Shown here piece after piece: positions 35,941-46,984 of a stretch of 64,000 nucleotides of DNA. The DNA is from Skeletonema tropicum. Its lineage: Eukaryota > Bacillariophyta > Thalassiosirophyceae > Thalassiosirales > Thalassiosiraceae. The DNA is taken from the NCBI GenBank assembly GCA_037178625.1, contig CM074140.1:2356001-2420000 (forward strand). Reading direction: 5' to 3'. The notes under the pieces are model-generated. The model was not told where the DNA came from, searched no databases, and worked only from the letters and a program-made list of their open reading frames with translations. Within the stretch, counting starts at the first letter, position 1, and every line of letters begins with the position of its first letter. A program made the translations under genes and the position numbers.

Positions 35941-36469
35941 AGCTCATAAATTTTATCTACTAACATACCTCTACTATAGATAGATAAATTATGATAGTTG
36001 AACATGAGTTGGGCCCCACCGCTGCGCTAGCTGAGCAGGCCGTCTACTTAAAGTCTAAAATGTGCTCTTTTTGCAAAAATCCAGGTACATACCTATTCCT
36101 ACGTGAGAAAAATCCATTTTTCTACTGGTACCTGTCACCTATGACAAGATGGACATCTTTCCCACATTCTCCACTGTCGCGCCATTCTTCTAGTTCCCTC
36201 CAAAAACCAATTATGGTACCCGCAAAGCTGTTAATTTTATGGAGAGATTAAGGGGGGGCACGGCAGAAAAATACTCAACATCTAAATTAATATGTACAGC
36301 CAGAAAGCCCCCGACAGGGGGATGGTGGGAAAGTTTTATCTAGTGCTAGTGGCAAAATTGGTGTGTGCTTTCTCAAAATCAGCCTTAACGCCGAAGCATT
36401 GACCTTTCCACAGTTTGCACGCCCAGTAAGCTCTAGTAAGTGCAGCGGCTATGAAAGCAGTCTACTCAT

Positions 36470-37279
36470 TTAGTCTTCCCTAATTCTGTGCAGTTGAATA
36501 GATTCAGTCGCACCAGCCTGTGTCGGAGCTGGAGTCTTCCCAGATTTTGGATTTGTTGGAGATGCTGTAGGAGGTGGTGTGGGAGGAACTGGAGCTGGAG
36601 TCGGATTTGGAGTTGGTGGATTTGTGGGAGCTTGAGTCTTCCCAGATTTTGGAATTGTTGGAGATGCTGTTGGTGGAAATGTTGGAGCAACTGGAGCAGG
36701 GGTTGGATTTGGAGTAGGCCGATTTGTTGGAAATGCTGTAGGAGGTGGTGTGGGAGGAACTGGAGCAGGGGTTGGGTTAGGAGTAGGCTGATTTGTGGGA
36801 GCATGTGTCTTCCCAGATTTTGTGTCCACAAGACGGCGTTGCTTCTGGACCTCGGCCGAGGGCGTCTTTGACAGCTTGGAACTCATCTTGACAACGGGAT
36901 CGATCTTTACCTCTTGGCTCTCAGTAATCTCATCACCTTCAATGTCGAGCATGTCTACTCCTGGATCGACTTCACCGGAGTAGATCATTTCCGTCAAATC
37001 AGCTCTCTGATGGGGGGAAAGGCTGAGTGGGGCGGTGATACCCGAGATGCCACCGGCATCTTTGGGGTCCAACTCACATTCGAGTTGCATCTCTCGATGA
37101 GGCTCGCCCTCTTTGGCGAGAAATTCAATCGCCATGATAGTGCACGCACTCGAGGCGATCATCTTGCGGCGCAGCGCTTTGGCCTTGACTTCGAGACCTT
37201 GCTTGGCTTCGAGACTGTGAGGAGCGGTGGAGGCGAGGAGTGCCCAAAAGGCGGCGGAAGCGGAGTACGAGACACGCAT
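36470..37279 (-). CDS. Secreted Pro/Thr-repeat protein with KSGK motifs, possibly cell-wall associated
   Basis: A 269-residue protein from the ATG at 37279. It starts with a likely signal peptide (MRVSYSASAAFWALLASTAP, cleavage near residue 25). A moderately charged, acidic domain follows (about 30-140) with no recognisable fold. The C-terminal ~110 residues are repeats of the form PTPNPTPAPVPPTPPPTA, three times, each block bounded by KSGK (three copies). KQRRL just before the first KSGK resembles the R-x-L processing sites of diatom biosilica proteins, and K-x-x-K motifs occur in silaffin-type proteins. A cell-wall role is inference only. The repeat is also visible as a GGAGTT-rich minisatellite at 36530-36830. 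Confidence 0.65.
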   Translation of the reverse strand: MRVSYSASAAFWALLASTAPHSLEAKQGLEVKAKALRRKMIASSACTIMAIEFLAKEGEPHREMQLECELDPKDAGGISGITAPLSLSPHQRADLTEMIYSGEVDPGVDMLDIEGDEITESQEVKIDPVVKMSSKLSKTPSAEVQKQRRLVDTKSGKTHAPTNQPTPNPTPAPVPPTPPPTAFPTNRPTPNPTPAPVAPTFPPTASPTIPKSGKTQAPTNPPTPNPTPAPVPPTPPPTASPTNPKSGKTPAPTQAGATESIQLHRIRED

Positions 37280-38067
37280 GTTGATGATTATCGATATTAT
37301 CAGGGGGAGGAAGTAACAGTAACAGTATCAGTCAGAAACAATGGGGGTGTTTTGCTTCAGTTGTTGTTGAGATGAGGATGATTTACTATTTATTATGCTG
37401 CACTCTAGCACTAGTTGTGGCAAAATCAAAATGATTGATCGTGCGCAAAGAAGGCTAAGTCATGTGACTTTTCCTATAGAGGGAGGGCTACCCTTTATAG
37501 TACCGCAGTCGGCATCTTTCCCTACCTGCATATTTTTACGAGTCATTTCACGAGTCACGAGCATAAGCTGTGTTGTGTTTCTGGGTGGGGTCTTCGCATC
37601 GGGTCACGCGTCACACTTCGAGTCATATCGTTTGAACTTCTTATTGTTTTTGAAGATGAAATGACTGAGAAGGCTAGAGTTAGAGTTCTGTGCACTTTCC
37701 AGAGAGAAGAAGGGCTACACTATTACTATTACTACATATTGCTCTACCGCTACTTGGCTACTGCACTCGGCTCCCTGCATATTTTCACGATCATGAGCAC
37801 GAGCAGAGGTTGCTGTTATGGTTGTTATGTTGTGCACAATTTTTTCCGCGACTGACAGATTGTTTCTGAGGTGGAGTCATCGCTTCGGGTCATCAGATCA
37901 GTCATCGATCGTGCGTTGAACTTCAGTAGTTTGGAGATGTGTCACTTCAGAATGACTTGTTGTGGCCCGAAGGCAGCCGGAAGGCCGAAGGGAGTCTTCA
38001 GTATTGTGTACAAAAACAGAAAGGGGGCCACATACAATACCAAGTACCGTTAATCTTGTGTGTGACT
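37280..38067. other. Intergenic region left of the 1.1 kb TIR element
   Basis: Two loosely similar segments repeat the order GACTG/TCATG...CACGAGCA...GTCATATCG around 37490-37650 and 37730-37910, suggesting an old duplication. No gene was recognised. Confidence 0.35.
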
Positions 38068-39175
38068 AGAGCGTCCTTAACTTATTACTTACGCAAAAAA
38101 CTGAACGAAATGACGTCACTTGTGAGTTGTGGAATTTTTTGATGACGTTTTGCGTAAGTAAGACAAGAGAAATTGCTGTTTTACTTACGCAAAATCGAAT
38201 TTTTCCGTAAGTAAATAAGACCACTCTTTCACGTAGGAACTAATATATCTCTTTTTTGACATCAAGTAAATACTTTGGCAACAGCCATGGTGAGCAAGTA
38301 AGTGCGGTCATTAGGCAAGTCTCGGCAGCAGTATTGACAGCAGCAATGAATATCTGCTCACGAACGTCAGCACGTACGTGAGCAGGTGGCAGTGGCGTGG
38401 CAGTGGCGTGGCTGCAGCCATGGAGTTGTGTGATGTTGCTACAACTTATTTCACATGCACCATGTCGTCCGAATCCGAAACAAATCCATCCACCGCCGCC
38501 ACTGTCACTGCGGCTCCCGCTGCCCCGTTCCCTCCTGGGTTGCAGTCATTCTTAAAATGTCTACAACCTGGCCACACAGACTTACATGAAATGGCTGTAT
38601 GTATGCTCATCGAAACTAGCCATACAGAAGTACTTAAAATTCCCAAGCGCGGTCAGGGAACCGGCGAAAAGTGGAAGGCTTTGATGACAACCTTCTTTGA
38701 GGGCCAACCTACTGGCGGTGAGCGTGATGACAATGGACTTTTCCGTCATTATAGTAAGTGGAAATGCAAAAACCCCGCAACTGTGAAATTGAGAGTAATA
38801 ATTAAGGGAATCGTTGATGAATTCAGTGGTGAAGAGTTCTCTGATCATCCATCCCCAGTGGTAACATTGGCAAGACAGCTTAAAGCAGATATGTGCGCAA
38901 GCGACGTGCGGGAGCACGTGCCATGATGGAGTGGTAATAGTAACGATAGTATTACTGGACCGACCACACCAGGAGGGCATGAGCGCCATGTCGAGTGGGC
39001 TCGGACGGCCGGAGAGAACGCCGCTGCAGTTCAAAAATTTTCAAAAAATGGTGGGAGAAATGGTGCCAGAACTTTGGTGCCGGTTGGTCCAAAATTTGCG
39101 CGCTCCACAAGGTCACAAAAACGTCACAACTCATGCGAACCCAAATTTGCGTAAGTAATAAGTTAAGGACGCTCT
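38068..39175. mobile_element. 1,108 bp element with perfect 30 bp TIRs
   Basis: Positions 38068-38097 (AGAGCGTCCTTAAC...ACGCAAA) are an exact inverted match to 39146-39175. The flanks are ACT on both sides (38065-38067 and 39176-39178), fitting a 3 bp target duplication. Trimming one base at each end would give a TA duplication instead. An internal palindrome of TTTTGCGTAAGTAA lies at about 38148-38193, next to the left end. One unrecognised ORF lies inside. The lengths fit a PIF/Harbinger-like or Tc1/mariner-like element with a short cargo. Confidence 0.85.
38462..38926 (+). CDS. Unrecognised ORF inside the 1.1 kb TIR element
   Basis: The frame is open from a GTG at 38378. ATGs are at 38420 and 38462; I chose the latter (MSSESE..., 154 residues), though the former would add 14. 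An Ala/Pro/Thr-rich leader precedes a helical-looking part with GTGEKWKALMTTFFEG and a basic HYSKWKCKNPATVKLR. These would be compatible with a small Myb/SANT-like DNA-binding fold, but that is weak. There is no DDE transposase motif. The frame stops at 38926, leaving 220 bp to the right TIR. Confidence 0.45.
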   Translation: MSSESETNPSTAATVTAAPAAPFPPGLQSFLKCLQPGHTDLHEMAVCMLIETSHTEVLKIPKRGQGTGEKWKALMTTFFEGQPTGGERDDNGLFRHYSKWKCKNPATVKLRVIIKGIVDEFSGEEFSDHPSPVVTLARQLKADMCASDVREHVP

Positions 39176-39497
39176 ACTACTTCTACTTAAAAATACTCCT
39201 CTCTCTCTAGGAAGTCCTCAAAAGTCTAAGAATACGCGCGTATTTTGCGCGCATCCCAAAAAATATCTTAGACTCCTGTCATCTCCCGCGCAAGAGGAGC
39301 CCATAGTCTACTGTGCGGGATACTGAACTCCTACATGCCTTCAGTTGAATTTTTGTACTTTGTCCTCCTCTTCTGTTCCAGTAATTCAAAGTCTACGATG
39401 ATGGTTAGACTACTGCAATCTCCCCGTGATAGGCGTCAATAGTCCGACTTTCTACCCAAGAACCGCATCATGGTTCATGTCATATCATTAAATCAGC

Positions 39498-40586
39498 ATG
39501 GAGGTGGACAGCAACGTCCATCCCCCCGATGCTGAAGGGGGAGCCTCCTCGGCCGCCCCGGTTATTCCGTACGACAATAATAATTATCTCCCTCCCCTAC
39601 GTTCGCTCCACTATGTTGTGCTTCAGCTCCCACTTGAGCACATTACATCCTATTTATCAAACACGTCTGTAGCCTTTTTTGCATTGGCCATCGACCCGTC
39701 CTACTCCTCACGTAATGGTAGCAGCGGCGTAGCCGGTACATCAGAAGCAGTGAATTTTCTGATGGAACAAGAGGGACGTTGTGGACGTTGGGCCGATATT
39801 TGCCTCGATTGTGTTGACTGGATCAATGATAATGATGTCTATCATTTGCTGTCATTGGTAGTTAATTTCAACGACATGGCCTTGAAACGTCTTACAATTA
39901 GGGACTGCCCTGGCGTTATTGGCACCGGGCTTGGTCCTCTAATCAATCAAGATGGGTTGAACTATCTTATTTTCCACGACAACGGATTTCTTCCAAGGCG
40001 CTCAAGACGGTTGGCGGAGGGGGGCTGGTGGACCCCATTGGAGGAGGTGAAGTCAATCATTAATTTAATTGCGCAACCTGATCACTACCTGAACTATCTT
40101 CGGCTTCCATTGGAATGGACTGGTGCAGAGTATGGGAAGGGGTGGGAAAAAGAGAAAGGTCTTAATGTTATCCATTGTTCCTCCAATTGTTGTGAGGAAG
40201 GACCCATTCAAGCGTTGTATTGGTGCCATTATTGCGGGCGTGGGTCGTTCTGTGAGAGGAGTTCTGGGACATTGTTTGTGTTCTGCCAAGAGAGAATGAT
40301 TGCTTGTTGCATGAGTTGTATGAAACATGGAGTAAGAGGTTTATTGTTGCCCAACACATTCGCCAACAAATCTGGTCATAACATGCCCAATAATTGGGGA
40401 TGTCAAGATCAATGCTCGAATTGGTTTTGTGTCTGTGGTTGTGAAAGCGGCTCCACATGTTACGAATGCCGGGGAGAAATTTGCCGCTCGTGCAATTTTG
40501 GGGATGATGAATATTGTGTTGACATTGAGTGGCAGAGGTGTCAGTATTGCAATTGTGCCTTTTGTTATGGTAGATGTAATGAATGA
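39498..40586 (+). CDS. Cys-rich protein with LRR-like N-terminal half, unknown function
   Basis: A 362-residue protein without a recognised family. The first half (about 35-190) has F-box/LRR-like phrases such as LSLVVNFNDMALKRLTIRDC, GPLINQDGLNYLIF and YLNYLRLP. The second half (about 225-362) has over 30 Cys, many in CxxC or CxC pairs (CHYCGRGSFC, CYECRGEICRSC, CQYCNCAFCYGRC) with several His. This would suit several zinc-binding knuckles of RING/treble-clef type. No signal peptide or membrane segment. The ATG at 39498 is the first in frame. A plausible reading is a substrate-binding protein of ubiquitin ligase type, but nothing confirms that. Confidence 0.6.
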   Translation: MEVDSNVHPPDAEGGASSAAPVIPYDNNNYLPPLRSLHYVVLQLPLEHITSYLSNTSVAFFALAIDPSYSSRNGSSGVAGTSEAVNFLMEQEGRCGRWADICLDCVDWINDNDVYHLLSLVVNFNDMALKRLTIRDCPGVIGTGLGPLINQDGLNYLIFHDNGFLPRRSRRLAEGGWWTPLEEVKSIINLIAQPDHYLNYLRLPLEWTGAEYGKGWEKEKGLNVIHCSSNCCEEGPIQALYWCHYCGRGSFCERSSGTLFVFCQERMIACCMSCMKHGVRGLLLPNTFANKSGHNMPNNWGCQDQCSNWFCVCGCESGSTCYECRGEICRSCNFGDDEYCVDIEWQRCQYCNCAFCYGRCNE

Positions 40587-40611
40587 TGCTTCTTATTATA
40601 TATAGTAACTA

Positions 40612-42181
40612 CTACAGCTTCTTGGGAAGTCGTCTCTTTCGTGGAGCACTACTTGGCGCCGACCTCTCTTTTGGAGTTCTCTTCTTGTTACTTGCGGTAG
40701 GTGGTGGAAGCTTCTGTTTGTCCTCTTCCGTGCCATGTTTCATGACCTGACTGTACTTAGTCTTCTTCGACCAAGTCCCAAGTCTGTATCCTGCTACGAC
40801 ATCCGGAGGTGATTCGAAGATATAACTAAAATTGTTTTTCAAATGTTCAGTAGCACGTTCGAAGCTTTCGGTGATGAACTGCTCACTCACTTGTTCCGGA
40901 ATTACAAGACCTGGCGTTTCCATCATTTTAAGAAAGATTGGTTTCCATTCATTGTGGTATATTTTGCGATTCTCAGCAGTAAAATGAATCCCTTTGAGCT
41001 GTCGAAAGGGTGGTAAATGCCAAGTGATTCCTTCATACACAAACGTTTGCCCACACAACCACTTCCTCCATCCCTCCAACCTCTTCGTTTCTGAAGGGAA
41101 TTCGAACGTAGGAGGAATACATGTAGCTCGTGTGATACCTGTACTTTCAGTGTAACTGAACTGGTTCGGTTCAGGAATGCGGATAGTAGGGTCTACTACT
41201 TGCTCCGATTGGTCACGCTGTAGCACAGCAGCGTTGTTTGTAGTTGATGTTGTCGTCAAAATTTCACCCACCATTTCTCTCATATTGATCTTGAGCTTTT
41301 CCATCTGTTCTTCCAAGATTGCGCTGTTGACTCCGCCTTCAGCAGAGACCTTTGCATCTCAGAGCAAGATACAGGCACAAAACAGCTTGCTTTGGGTTGG
41401 CGTAGCAGTTTTTCTCTTGTACAAACTCTCCGGACTGATCCGTCTTCGAATTGTCAAACTTGAATGCAATAGAGTCGCCTCCACTGCCGAGCTTGATGTT
41501 GTGTAGACCTAGGGATGAAATGGAGATGGAGCGGGCCATCAAATGCCACATCAACAGGGCATACACCCAAACAAAAATGTTCAAACTTGCGACGGCCCAC
41601 TGGAGGATCAAAGTGAGTAGACCAGCATTGATGGGGTCGGCAGCCTTTTCGTCAACTTTGCCTTCCTTCTTTGCTTCGCTGTACTCTTTTTTGTAGGATG
41701 AAATGAAACTCTCAAATTTGACATGGAACTCCGTTGGGAGTTGTTGTCCTGCTATTTGCGCTCCCCATTTGATTGCGTCGCCATATTTAGACAAGTCACT
41801 GGGACTGATAAGTTTGCCATTTGCCTTGAATTTCTTGTTTGAGCAATGTGCAATCACCATCTTAACATTCAATCCTTGGTAACGGAGATCACGATCATTT
41901 TTGAAGTAGTATTTTGTTTGATCCGCTTTCTCCTCCTCTGTCAGAAGGTACGTCCCGTGTTCAAAGTATTCCTCATAATGTTCTTTCCAGAAATCCATCA
42001 GGTGCTTGTGACGATTCCTGGGTTCTTTGCGCGTCCTATCCTTCATGCCTTTTGACTGCGTTGTTTGAGCAGCACCAGCATGATTCTCTTTGATGGCAAT
42101 GTCTGCGCCAATAATTGGTACAGTATCATCCGTCTCACGTTGGTGGACAAGGATACGACCGCCGCCGCCTCCTCTAGTCAT
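40612..42181 (-). pseudogene. Crypton-like tyrosine recombinase with the catalytic core deleted
   Basis: Two frames in series. The first (ATG 42181 to stop 41339) has the N-terminal DNA-binding part and the start of the catalytic domain. It includes MWHLMARSISISSL with the likely first catalytic Arg, then NSKTDQSGE, CYANP and LCLYLAL, the strand-and-loop pattern of diatom Crypton-type recombinases. It stops right after LALRCKGL. The second frame (open to 41316, stop 40612) resumes with a coiled coil (LEEQMEKLKINMREMV) and the C-terminal domain (FPSETKRLEGWRKWLCG, LPPFRQLKGI). The HxxR and Tyr-containing part that belongs between them is missing, so this is a deletion derivative. It ends with a basic tail rich in Lys, Arg and Ser. 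Confidence 0.6.
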
Positions 42182-42743
42182 TGTTGCGATGCTAGTATTA
42201 CTGGCTTTCGGTGACTGGGATGTGGGGAGCAATCAATAGGAGTATTATTATGCACACAAGTACTGCTCTTGCGTTGGATTGCTCTCTCTTGCGTTGGATT
42301 TTGGTCATGGAACACATTTGGGAATGTTTGAAGACATGGTCTTCTTTTTAAGACATGTATCGAAGAATGATCTGTCCAAGTATCGAAAAAGATACCCAGC
42401 AAATACCCAGTCTAAGGTCTATCATCTCTATCTTAGACTTGTGCCGTGTGCATTTATAGAGAGGTAGGTACTTGCGAACCCTCTTTTGTATGGGAATACA
42501 ATAAATACCCGGGTGCGCAACGCGCGCAGACCTAAATCTGATCAAAAATGTCTTCACTCATCACCAGCAACCAGCAACACTCCGGCCGACACAGTAGCTG
42601 CCACACTTTACCAGATAGTTTATGTCACAAAGAATGTTCCTTTGCGTGACATTGTCACTTTCTCACATTGCTCGCCAATTACAAGAAAGGCCCACGTCCA
42701 TCCCATGTACAATCACTTGGCGCCACTTAAAGAAGTGGCTGTG

Positions 42744-42827
42744 GCTACCACTTGCTACTTACCACTTGCTACCACTGCTACCACTAACTACTTGCCACTT
42801 GCCACTTGCCACTACTTAGCCACTCCT
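42744..42827. repeat. CCACTTG minisatellite, left copy
   Basis: Irregular repeats of CTACCACTTG and CCACTTG. The same motif recurs at 43257-43352, so the two blocks flank about 430 bp as direct repeats. Confidence 0.8.
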
Positions 42828-43256
42828 CAATGAAAAATATGCCGAGAATACCCAGGCACCTTCACAGAAAAGACTTGTCGCCACTGTCAGATCATCATCA
42901 AGCCAAGGCACATGAGCACTTGCAATTCAGGAGGAGGAGAGAAGCTAGCGGTGATGAATCTGATGATGAATCATCGGTCAGTAAATCTATTGATTGTGCT
43001 CTGTCCTCAAATGCCCTCCATTTTGAAGACACATTGCCAACAAGAACGAGTAGGACTTCATTCACGTTGTCGTTCATTAACACGTCGATAGCATCCTCAA
43101 GAATGTTGCTGATATGTGCGAGGTCAATTTGGCCGTCGATTTGAACAGCGTTGGAGTTTTTGGACAAACACCAGCAGCTCTGGCTCTGCTGCGTTTCTCA
43201 CTCTCTCTAGCATAGAGAGGCATCCTTGGCTTGCATTAGTTATTTATTATTAATGA

Positions 43257-43352
43257 TTGCCACTTGCCACTTGCCACTTGCCACTGACTACCACTTGCTA
43301 CCACTTGCTCTAACTTGCTACCACTTTCCACTTGCCACTGGCTGCCACTTAT
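43257..43352. repeat. CCACTTG minisatellite, right copy
   Basis: Same irregular 7-10 bp motif and orientation as the block at 42744-42827. The interval between them has only short frames with no recognised motif. Confidence 0.8.
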
Positions 43353-43527
43353 TGGCTAATTTAGCTCTAATATGTTTCTCGTTATTTCGCCAAAGTCTCA
43401 TTCAAGCGAGACTGTGTGTGTGTGCTAAATTACAGTGTGAGCCAACAAGTTGTGTGTCATTATAGGTGTCGTAACCGAAGTTTGCAGGGCTACCTATAAT
43501 ATACTACATAGCTGTCTTAAATCACGG

Positions 43528-44380
43528 ACCCTACGGGGCACACTACAGGTCTCGCATCTACGATAGCATTCAGAAGGTTGGTTGGGAATAAAGAAGTGAT
43601 GGTAAATGTGGAAAAATGGATGTCAAATGAGTGCGTTTGAAAGTGATGTGTGGTACTAGTATGTACGATTATGGTACTTTAAGGTATGTAGAGAGGAATG
43701 TCTTCGTAGAAGCTCTAAGATCTCAAGCACCCAAACGGGCCGAACGAAGAGCTCAAAAATAATGCCCGCGTGTCAATCTCAACTAGCTTTCTACGCGGTG
43801 ACACGATGATCACCACCCGCCGACCATGGCACGGCACCATTATGCCCTATCGCCGCTGTCAAAATAGAGCAAGTTAATCGCCGACCTATGGACTGAGCGG
43901 TGGCTAGTCGTTACTATGGATTATTATGTCGGTGGCGAAGCCCTCGCCGCTGCCTAATCCACCGAGGGAAGGCAGAATGGTGACGATTTATAACGGTGAT
44001 TTTCGGCGCTGGCCGGCCACTGAACAGGAGTTATTGAACACCCTGATGACCGTTTCTTCTGCATCCAAGCATAATAACATCTTCATAATAGTCCATAGTA
44101 ACGACTAGCCACCGATCAGCCCATAGGTCTTTGATTAACTTCCTCTATTTTGACAGCGGCCGTGTAGATTTTTGAGCTCTTCGTTTGGGTGGTTTGGGTG
44201 CTTGAGGAGTTAGAGGTTATCTCGAAGTCTCAGCTCATACATACGTCAAAGTACATAATCATAGATACCACCTACACAAATCAACTTTTTCCACCCCTCC
44301 TCATCCCAAACTAACATTCCATCCATCAACCAACCATCGCTGAGCAGAGATAACCGAGACCTGTAGTGTGCTACGGGGTA
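43528..44380. mobile_element. ~0.85 kb fold-back element, a long imperfect palindrome
   Basis: Matched arms from outside in: 43528-43554 with 44355-44380 (CACACTACAGGTCTCG); 43722-43760 with 44168-44206 (CTCAAGCACCCAAAC...GAGCTCAAAAAT); 43852-43880 with 44133-44160 (GCCGCTGTCAAAATAGAG). GGTGGCTAGTCGTTACTATGG nearer the centre also pairs. Its interior shares GAAGCCCTCGCC, GAAGGCAG and the CCATAGTAACGA..AGCCACCGATC arm with the element at 29488-29826, so the two belong to one family. No coding capacity. Confidence 0.8.
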
Positions 44381-44989
44381 GCGTATGTACGTAGGAATAG
44401 TATGTAGCTCCATCCGGCACTTGAGAAGGTCAGAAGAGCCCCCAAATGTGTTTTTGGCCACTAGCAAGAAGTTCCACCACCGCGACAATCCGACGGTTTC
44501 CCAACCCGACAACATTCGAGCTTCGTTCGAGAGTTTTGAGATTTTAAATTTTGAATTTATTTTTCATTTTTTTTACGTCTGCAGCTCCTCTACACGAAGC
44601 TTCTTTCTGCTTCATCGCTCAGTAGCGAGCCAAGATGTCATCTCATCTCAAATAAATACTCATTATGCATTCATCTGGCGCTAGGATTTTCGCTCCATTA
44701 TGTATTAGCGCTATCGTAATCCAATCCTCCTTCACCTGGAATGACATCGTGTCTAGCTTCGATTTCTGTGTTGTGAAGCTCTCTGCAATGAAGCTGTGTA
44801 CATGATGTAGCGACATGAACAGATCAAATAATCTATTCTAGAGCGACTATCGTTGTGCCCAATTCTTCGTAACTCTCGTCCTCTTCGTCAGTATCAGATA
44901 CCTTCTCGTCGTTTTCTTCCATCATGGGAAGCCGAAGTGGAACTCTTTCTCAAAAGGCGTCAACTCTGCCGAACTCCTCCTCCTCTTCC

Positions 44990-45032
44990 TCGTGGTGCTC
45001 TCCTCCTCCTCCTCCTCCTCCTCTTCTTGCAA
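44990..45032. repeat. CTC trinucleotide microsatellite
   Basis: A near-pure run of CTC/TCC. On the minus strand it would encode a poly-Glu run in the frame at 44922-45149, whose status is unclear. Confidence 0.8.
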
Positions 45033-45391
45033 TGCGCTTGAGCTAGCCCGTTCTTTCGGCTTCCTCTTCGACTTGGTGTCTTTGTATATCTGCCCTATTT
45101 CTTTCGTAATAACACTGCTACTTCGGAGAAGAATCTTATTGATGATCAACTGCTTCCTCGAGTTTTTGTCATTACCAAATCTAGTTTTGTAATGAGTATG
45201 GCGTTTGTCACCTCTTCACTCAAAACTCCCCATCTGAAATAGAAGCGATTTCAGTTGTTACTGCGTCTGTTGTTGCTGAGGTGACTGATACTGCGGTTGC
45301 AGCAGGTTGAGATCCGCCTCCGTAGAACAGACAGTAGCATTACCCTTATACCTTCTCATTGTTGCGTCATCATTGTCAATCATGGTCGTCT

Positions 45392-46055
45392 TCATTCGTC
45401 ATCTCTTCTCTGCTTCTTTGTACTTGGTGTGTAACCGTAACCACTAGCAGAAGACGAACGAGAGGCAACTTTATTAGTAGTAGTCACGGTTGGTGCTTGT
45501 GATGTTCCGTTAGCACAATCAGAAATGCTCTCTACCGAAACTTTTGTCTTTGCCGCATCCCTTCCACTCTTTCTACCTCGCTCCTCTCGTCCTCCCTCTT
45601 CCTTTTCTGTAGAAAATTTCCAAGACCTTTCTAAGAAACCATAATTCAGTTTTGTCGATGATGCCAATCCAATTTTTCAATCGGCGTGCCCCTCTCAACG
45701 CTGTTAATTGGAGAGGCCTCCGTCGACTGTGAGCAAGCGCTCTGTGCCACTTTGTTCTTTGTTATTTTCTCCAAACTTGAGGTGTAAGAAATAACCGGCA
45801 TCGTCCCCAAAAACACGTCATCGAACACTACACACGTTCCCCCCAGTGGCTTCATTATGAAGGCGCCTCGTACCAAGGTAAGGTAACGCCCCTCATATTG
45901 GATGAATTTTCGTCATATCCAGCAACCACGTTGCAAAGATCTTTTATAATATTGATGTCATGCCATCTTTCCATCACAGCGTCATTTCGTTTTTCGATGA
46001 AAGCAACTGCCTTCCGAAGTGTGGCTAACGCAGCTGTAGTTTTGAACGATGTCAT
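45392..46055 (-). pseudogene. Broken prefoldin/URI-like gene
   Basis: Three consecutive frames read as one protein with two single-base frameshifts, near 45885 (at GGGG) and near 45675. The first part (from ATG 46055) is a helical, coiled-coil-like stretch (AALATLRKAVAFIEKRNDAV). The second has RGAFIMKPLGGTCVVFDDVF, LGTMPVISYTS and SLEKI. Helix, two hairpin strands with GAF(I)-x-P and an LG motif, then helix, resembles alpha-type prefoldins and URI1. The third part is charged and Lys/Arg/Ser-rich. A further poly-Glu frame on the same strand (44922-45149) may be a tail exon. The assignment is weak, and sequencing error could explain both shifts. Confidence 0.35.
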
Positions 46056-46984
46056 AATACTCTACATTAGGCACTATCAACTATGGGGCCGTCAAACGAT
46101 GAGCTGGGATTGTGATTCATACGGAGTAGTAGCGTCATTTTGAACCACCTTCGGCTTGCGGCCCAAAAGTGCTTGTGTCGGCCTACGTGCCCGAAAAAGG
46201 GTCTTTATCGCTAACAACGCCCTAGTTATTTCCGCGCAACAGGGTGTCAAAAAAAGTTTTTTGAGGGTTTTTAAAATATTCACTCGACTTATAGCAAAAT
46301 CGAAATGGCCGCTTTCAGGCCATTTGGGAAACCGTGTGCTCTTGTGTGGGGCTTCAGGTTACATGGATGACAATCACAAAAGCATTTTTTGATTCCTTTA
46401 TGTCTTTCGGAGTACCAGACGGACGAAAACAGACTCCTCCAAATACTGCCCGGCGAACGGCGAAAGTCTCTGACGTCCCGGCCGTAGTGATTCTACGTAG
46501 GAATAGTAGGAAGCCGGCCAGCTCTGATTTTTCAGCTGATGCTGAAGCTTCGAAGCTTTCATCCAAAAATTTGCAAGTAGTTTGATGCATCATTGTTTCT
46601 TATCTTGCTGTTGTATTGTAGCTTTCACGTTGTTGCTGGCGTTTCAGCGTTGTTCATCATACTTAAACTAACTAAGCGAGGGGAGGTTTGCTAACACAGT
46701 GGTAAGTGAAGCTCTACAATCATCGGTTGCACGGGCGACTGAGATCTCGAACAACTGTGCAGCGCGATCTTTTAATTTGGTCAGTCGATTACTTAATTGC
46801 CTCAGCGTTGGATTTGCAAACACTTCTTTCATTCTTTCTTCTTTGCAGCTTTGCTAATGTTTCTAACGATGATCTCTTTCAATGCTTTGATGAATGCAAA
46901 ATGAATGAATAATAAATTTGAAACAATTGCATTATTATTTTCTGCACACATGATGTGAACAATGAACAGAAAGATTCATGAACC
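46056..46984. other. Intergenic region upstream of the MtnB-MtnC gene
   Basis: Short frames on both strands, none with motifs. A CTACGTAGGAATAG word at 46493 repeats a motif also seen at 44391 and elsewhere. The last ~300 bp are the likely promoter and 5' UTR of the next gene; no promoter element is clear. Confidence 0.4.
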
